Assembly (NCBI RefSeq): GCF_000090795.2
Contig: NW_003546250.1
Span: 266,722 to 289,397, forward strand
Source: Amphimedon queenslandica
Lineage: Eukaryota > Porifera > Demospongiae > Haplosclerida > Niphatidae
Length of the DNA: 22,676 nt
Reading direction: 5' to 3'
In this document: positions 21,185 through 22,676 of the stretch, piece after piece
How positions within the stretch are numbered: position 1 is the first letter of the stretch
How the letters are laid out: each line of letters starts with the position of its first letter
Notes under the pieces: model-generated
The model's input: the letters and a program-made list of their open reading frames with translations, nothing else
Databases searched by the model: none
What the model was told of the DNA's origin: nothing
Translations under genes and position numbers: made by a program

Positions 21185-21298
21185 TTCTGGACTAGGGTAA
21201 GGAGCATACAACGTAACCTATAATGGTCGAGAGCTACTATACTCCTCCGCATTATGGGCGGTGCTAGCTAGAGACCACGTGATGCCTGGTGATGCACA
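21185..21298. promoter_or_regulatory. Bidirectional promoter between NLR gene 2 and cyclophilin
   Basis: 114 nt separate divergent ATGs at 21184 and 21299. There is an E-box CACGTG at 21276-21281 and a GC-box-like GGGCGG at 21256-21261. The NLR gene 1 promoter retains GGCGGTGCC at about 16731 but lacks the CACGTG and the cyclophilin first exon. Confidence 0.55.
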
Positions 21299-22676
21299 AT
21301 GCCTCTCCCAAGATGTTTCTTTGATATTTCCATTAATTCTGTTCCTTGTAAGTCTAATGTACTTTATAATCTACTGATCTCTCTCCTTTCCTATTAGCTG
21401 GGAGGATAGTCTTTGAACTATTCGTTAATGATGCACCAAAGACCTGTGAGAATTTCCGCTGCCTTTGTACAGGTGGGCGCCATTTTTGTGTCCCTATATT
21501 TTTATTAAATTTATTAGGAGAGAAAGGAGAAGGTAAGACAACATTTAAGCCTCTACACTACAAGGGGACTCCAATCCATCGGATAGTAAAGGGATTCATT
21601 GTACAGGGAGGGGACTTTGTTAAAGGTATGTAGAAAAAACAATTAAAATTATTTATACATATTATTTTTAAAATAGGTGATGGAAGTGGTGGAGAGTCCA
21701 TATATGGTGGTTTCTTTAAAGGCAAGTATTAATTAATATACTACTTTATGGGTGTGGTCAATAATTAATTACATAATAGAGTATATACATGTAGTATAAC
21801 CTTTATATAATGGACACTTTGGGTACAAGAAAGTGTCTCTGTTATACAGAGGTGTCCTTTATGTGGAGGTTATTTTATACAGTAAGGAATGTAATTGGTA
21901 CACTAAGTGCTGTCTGTTAAATGGAGGTGTACGCTATAGAGAGTGTCCATTAAGAGAGGCTATACTGCATTAGATTTTTATAACTGAGTCTTGTTAATGT
22001 GATGATGGTATTTTTCTTTAGATGAGAATTTAAACTTGAAGCATGACAGACCGTTCCTCCTCTCAATGGCGAACAAAGGTTCAGACACAAACGGCTCTCA
22101 GTTCTTTATGTACGTCATAGCCACACCCATATTAATAATGCTGCCACACCCCCTTTAGCACGACCAGACCCGCCCCTCATCTAGATGGGTAAGTGAAGGA
22201 AAAAGTGTTGATTGCTCTACTCCATTTTATTTTATTTTATTTTTAGTGTTCATGTTGTGTTTGGAGCTGTTGTGTCAGGATTTCAGTTTGTGACTCAAAT
22301 TGAGAATCAGAAAGTTGACACAAAGAATCATCCTTATGCCGATATCAGGATCAGTAACTCTGGGGAACTAGTACTTAGAAGTAAGAGAAATTATACAAAT
22401 CAACTATAATTGGCGAATGTTAAAGTCGCTCAAAATTTTGCCAAAAATGAAAAGGAGAGAATTCTTCATTTTTATTACATTTCCTGATACATATACATGT
22501 TCTTATGTTGTGTTTCAAGTTTGAGCTGATTCCAATCTCACTTGGATTTTATATGAATTTGTAAAGTTTGCTGTACTCTAAAGTCTTCATTAATTGTTTC
22601 TTATATTTATACGGAAGTAGTAAAAATACAAAGAAGAGGGCAGTTAGCAGCAGCTCCTCTTCTGTTGAATCTGATG
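21299..22676 (+). CDS. PPIG: PPIG/NKTR-type nuclear cyclophilin (peptidyl-prolyl isomerase), 5' part
   Basis: Exons: 21299-21347, 21398-21472, 21518-21625, 21677-21721, 22022-22109, 22159-22188, 22247-22380, with more beyond. They encode one cyclophilin domain (about 176 residues so far): [36 protein letters not shown] (catalytic Arg and QGGDF), [47 protein letters not shown], then SGELVLRSK. The ESIYGG insertion and His before LDG (Trp in CypA) are typical of the PPIG/NKTR group, whose members carry long RS-rich tails and act in nuclear speckles with splicing factors. Near the edge, 22624-22676 reads as a Lys/Ser-rich stretch ([11 protein letters not shown]) fitting such a tail, but that frame does not join exon 7 by a canonical splice, so the next exon is unresolved. 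Intron 4 uses a GC donor. Confidence 0.9.
21722..21727 (+). other. Non-canonical GC-AG splice donor (cyclophilin intron 4)
   Basis: Exon 4 ends TTTAAAG and the intron starts GCAAGT. The reading frame and the conserved FKDEN junction require this site. Apart from the C at position 2 it matches the donor consensus well, as GC donors usually do. Confidence 0.8.
21789..21970. repeat. Short terminal-inverted-repeat element in cyclophilin intron 4
   Basis: The left end, 21789-21818, and the reverse complement of the right end, 21942-21970, share ATG(T/C)AGTATA(A/G)CCT and TAATGGACACT. The interior repeats the GTGTCC / GGAGGT theme in both directions (AGAGGTGTCC, TGGAGGTGTAC). It is 182 nt long with no coding potential. 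It looks like a MITE; no clear target-site duplication was found. Confidence 0.65.
22425..22570 (-). repeat. Dispersed palindrome-centred repeat, minus-orientation partial copy
   Basis: The reverse complement matches the kinesin intron 19 family: CCAA.TGAGATTGGAATCAGC, TCAAACTTGAAACACAACAT, GAACATGTATATGTATCAGG, AAAAATGAAGAATTCTCTCC, TTTTGGCAAAATTTTG. The palindromic core itself is missing. It shares TAAAGTCGCT with the reverse complement of the gene X intron copy. Confidence 0.75.

Larger units (their letters stand above)
12241..21540. repeat. Tandem segmental duplication of about 4.65 kb
   Basis: Unit 1 is about 12241-16921 and unit 2 about 16934-21540. Matching landmarks: TTAATATCATT at 12241 and 16934 (gene X exon 11); the gene X stops at 13021 and 17717; the NLR genes; cyclophilin exon 2 (AATGATGCACCAAAGACC) at 16785 and 21427; and GGAGAGAAAGG at 16895 and 21517. 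Offsets are 4642-4693. The left breakpoint lies in gene X exon 11 and the right one just after the start of cyclophilin exon 3. Gene X introns are nearly identical between units. Confidence 0.88.

Noticed and set aside
22212..22409. Stand-alone 65-aa open frame
   Set aside because: It is cyclophilin exon 7 with flanking intron sequence; upstream exons join it in phase.

Overview
The window looks like nuclear DNA of an early-branching animal, most likely a demosponge (Amphimedon-like). It is AT-rich and very gene-dense, with many short GT-AG introns (45-100 nt is common). It combines animal-type proteins (Ig/FN3 receptor, kinesin-3, delta-tubulin, PPIG-type cyclophilin) with DEATH-NACHT (NLR-like) genes of the kind expanded in sponges. 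The species is an inference from gene content, not a search result. All gene models were spliced by hand, checking reading phase at each junction.

Layout. (1) 1-2526, minus: the 5' part of a secreted or membrane protein with a signal peptide and tandem Ig-Ig-FN3 exon cassettes. It runs off the left edge. (2) 2527-3431: intergenic, with a near-perfect 40-bp inverted repeat and a decayed copy of the next gene's first two exons. (3) 3432-8062, plus: a 25-exon kinesin-3 gene of KIF28 type (about 931 aa). Its first intron looks like a U12 AT-AC intron and its motor has degenerate switch motifs. (4) 8102-9552, minus: delta-tubulin (TUBD1), two exons, convergent with the kinesin at 39 nt. (5) 9654-13021, plus: a 14-exon gene for an unrecognised 710-aa proline-rich, helical protein (called gene X here), head-to-head with TUBD1. 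(6) 13464-16645, minus: NLR-like gene 1, encoding DEATH, a transmembrane segment, NACHT and a weakly repetitive C-terminus. (7) 16785-17717: broken copies of the cyclophilin 5' end and the gene X 3' end, joined at a duplication junction. (8) 17974-21184, minus: NLR-like gene 2, a paralogue of gene 1. (9) 21299-22676, plus: PPIG/NKTR-type cyclophilin, head-to-head with NLR gene 2 and running off the right edge.

The right half is explained by one tandem segmental duplication of about 4.65 kb. The ancestral order was X(+), NLR(-), cyclophilin(+). It became X, NLR1, broken cyclophilin joined to broken X, NLR2, cyclophilin. The NLR pair is the most unusual content. A strongly hydrophobic segment separates DEATH from NACHT, and the C-terminal halves of the two copies differ much more than the duplicated gene X introns beside them, as expected for a fast-evolving sensor. 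The left half holds cytoskeletal genes (kinesin, delta-tubulin) sharing compact convergent and divergent junctions. Small palindromic repeats are scattered through introns across the window.
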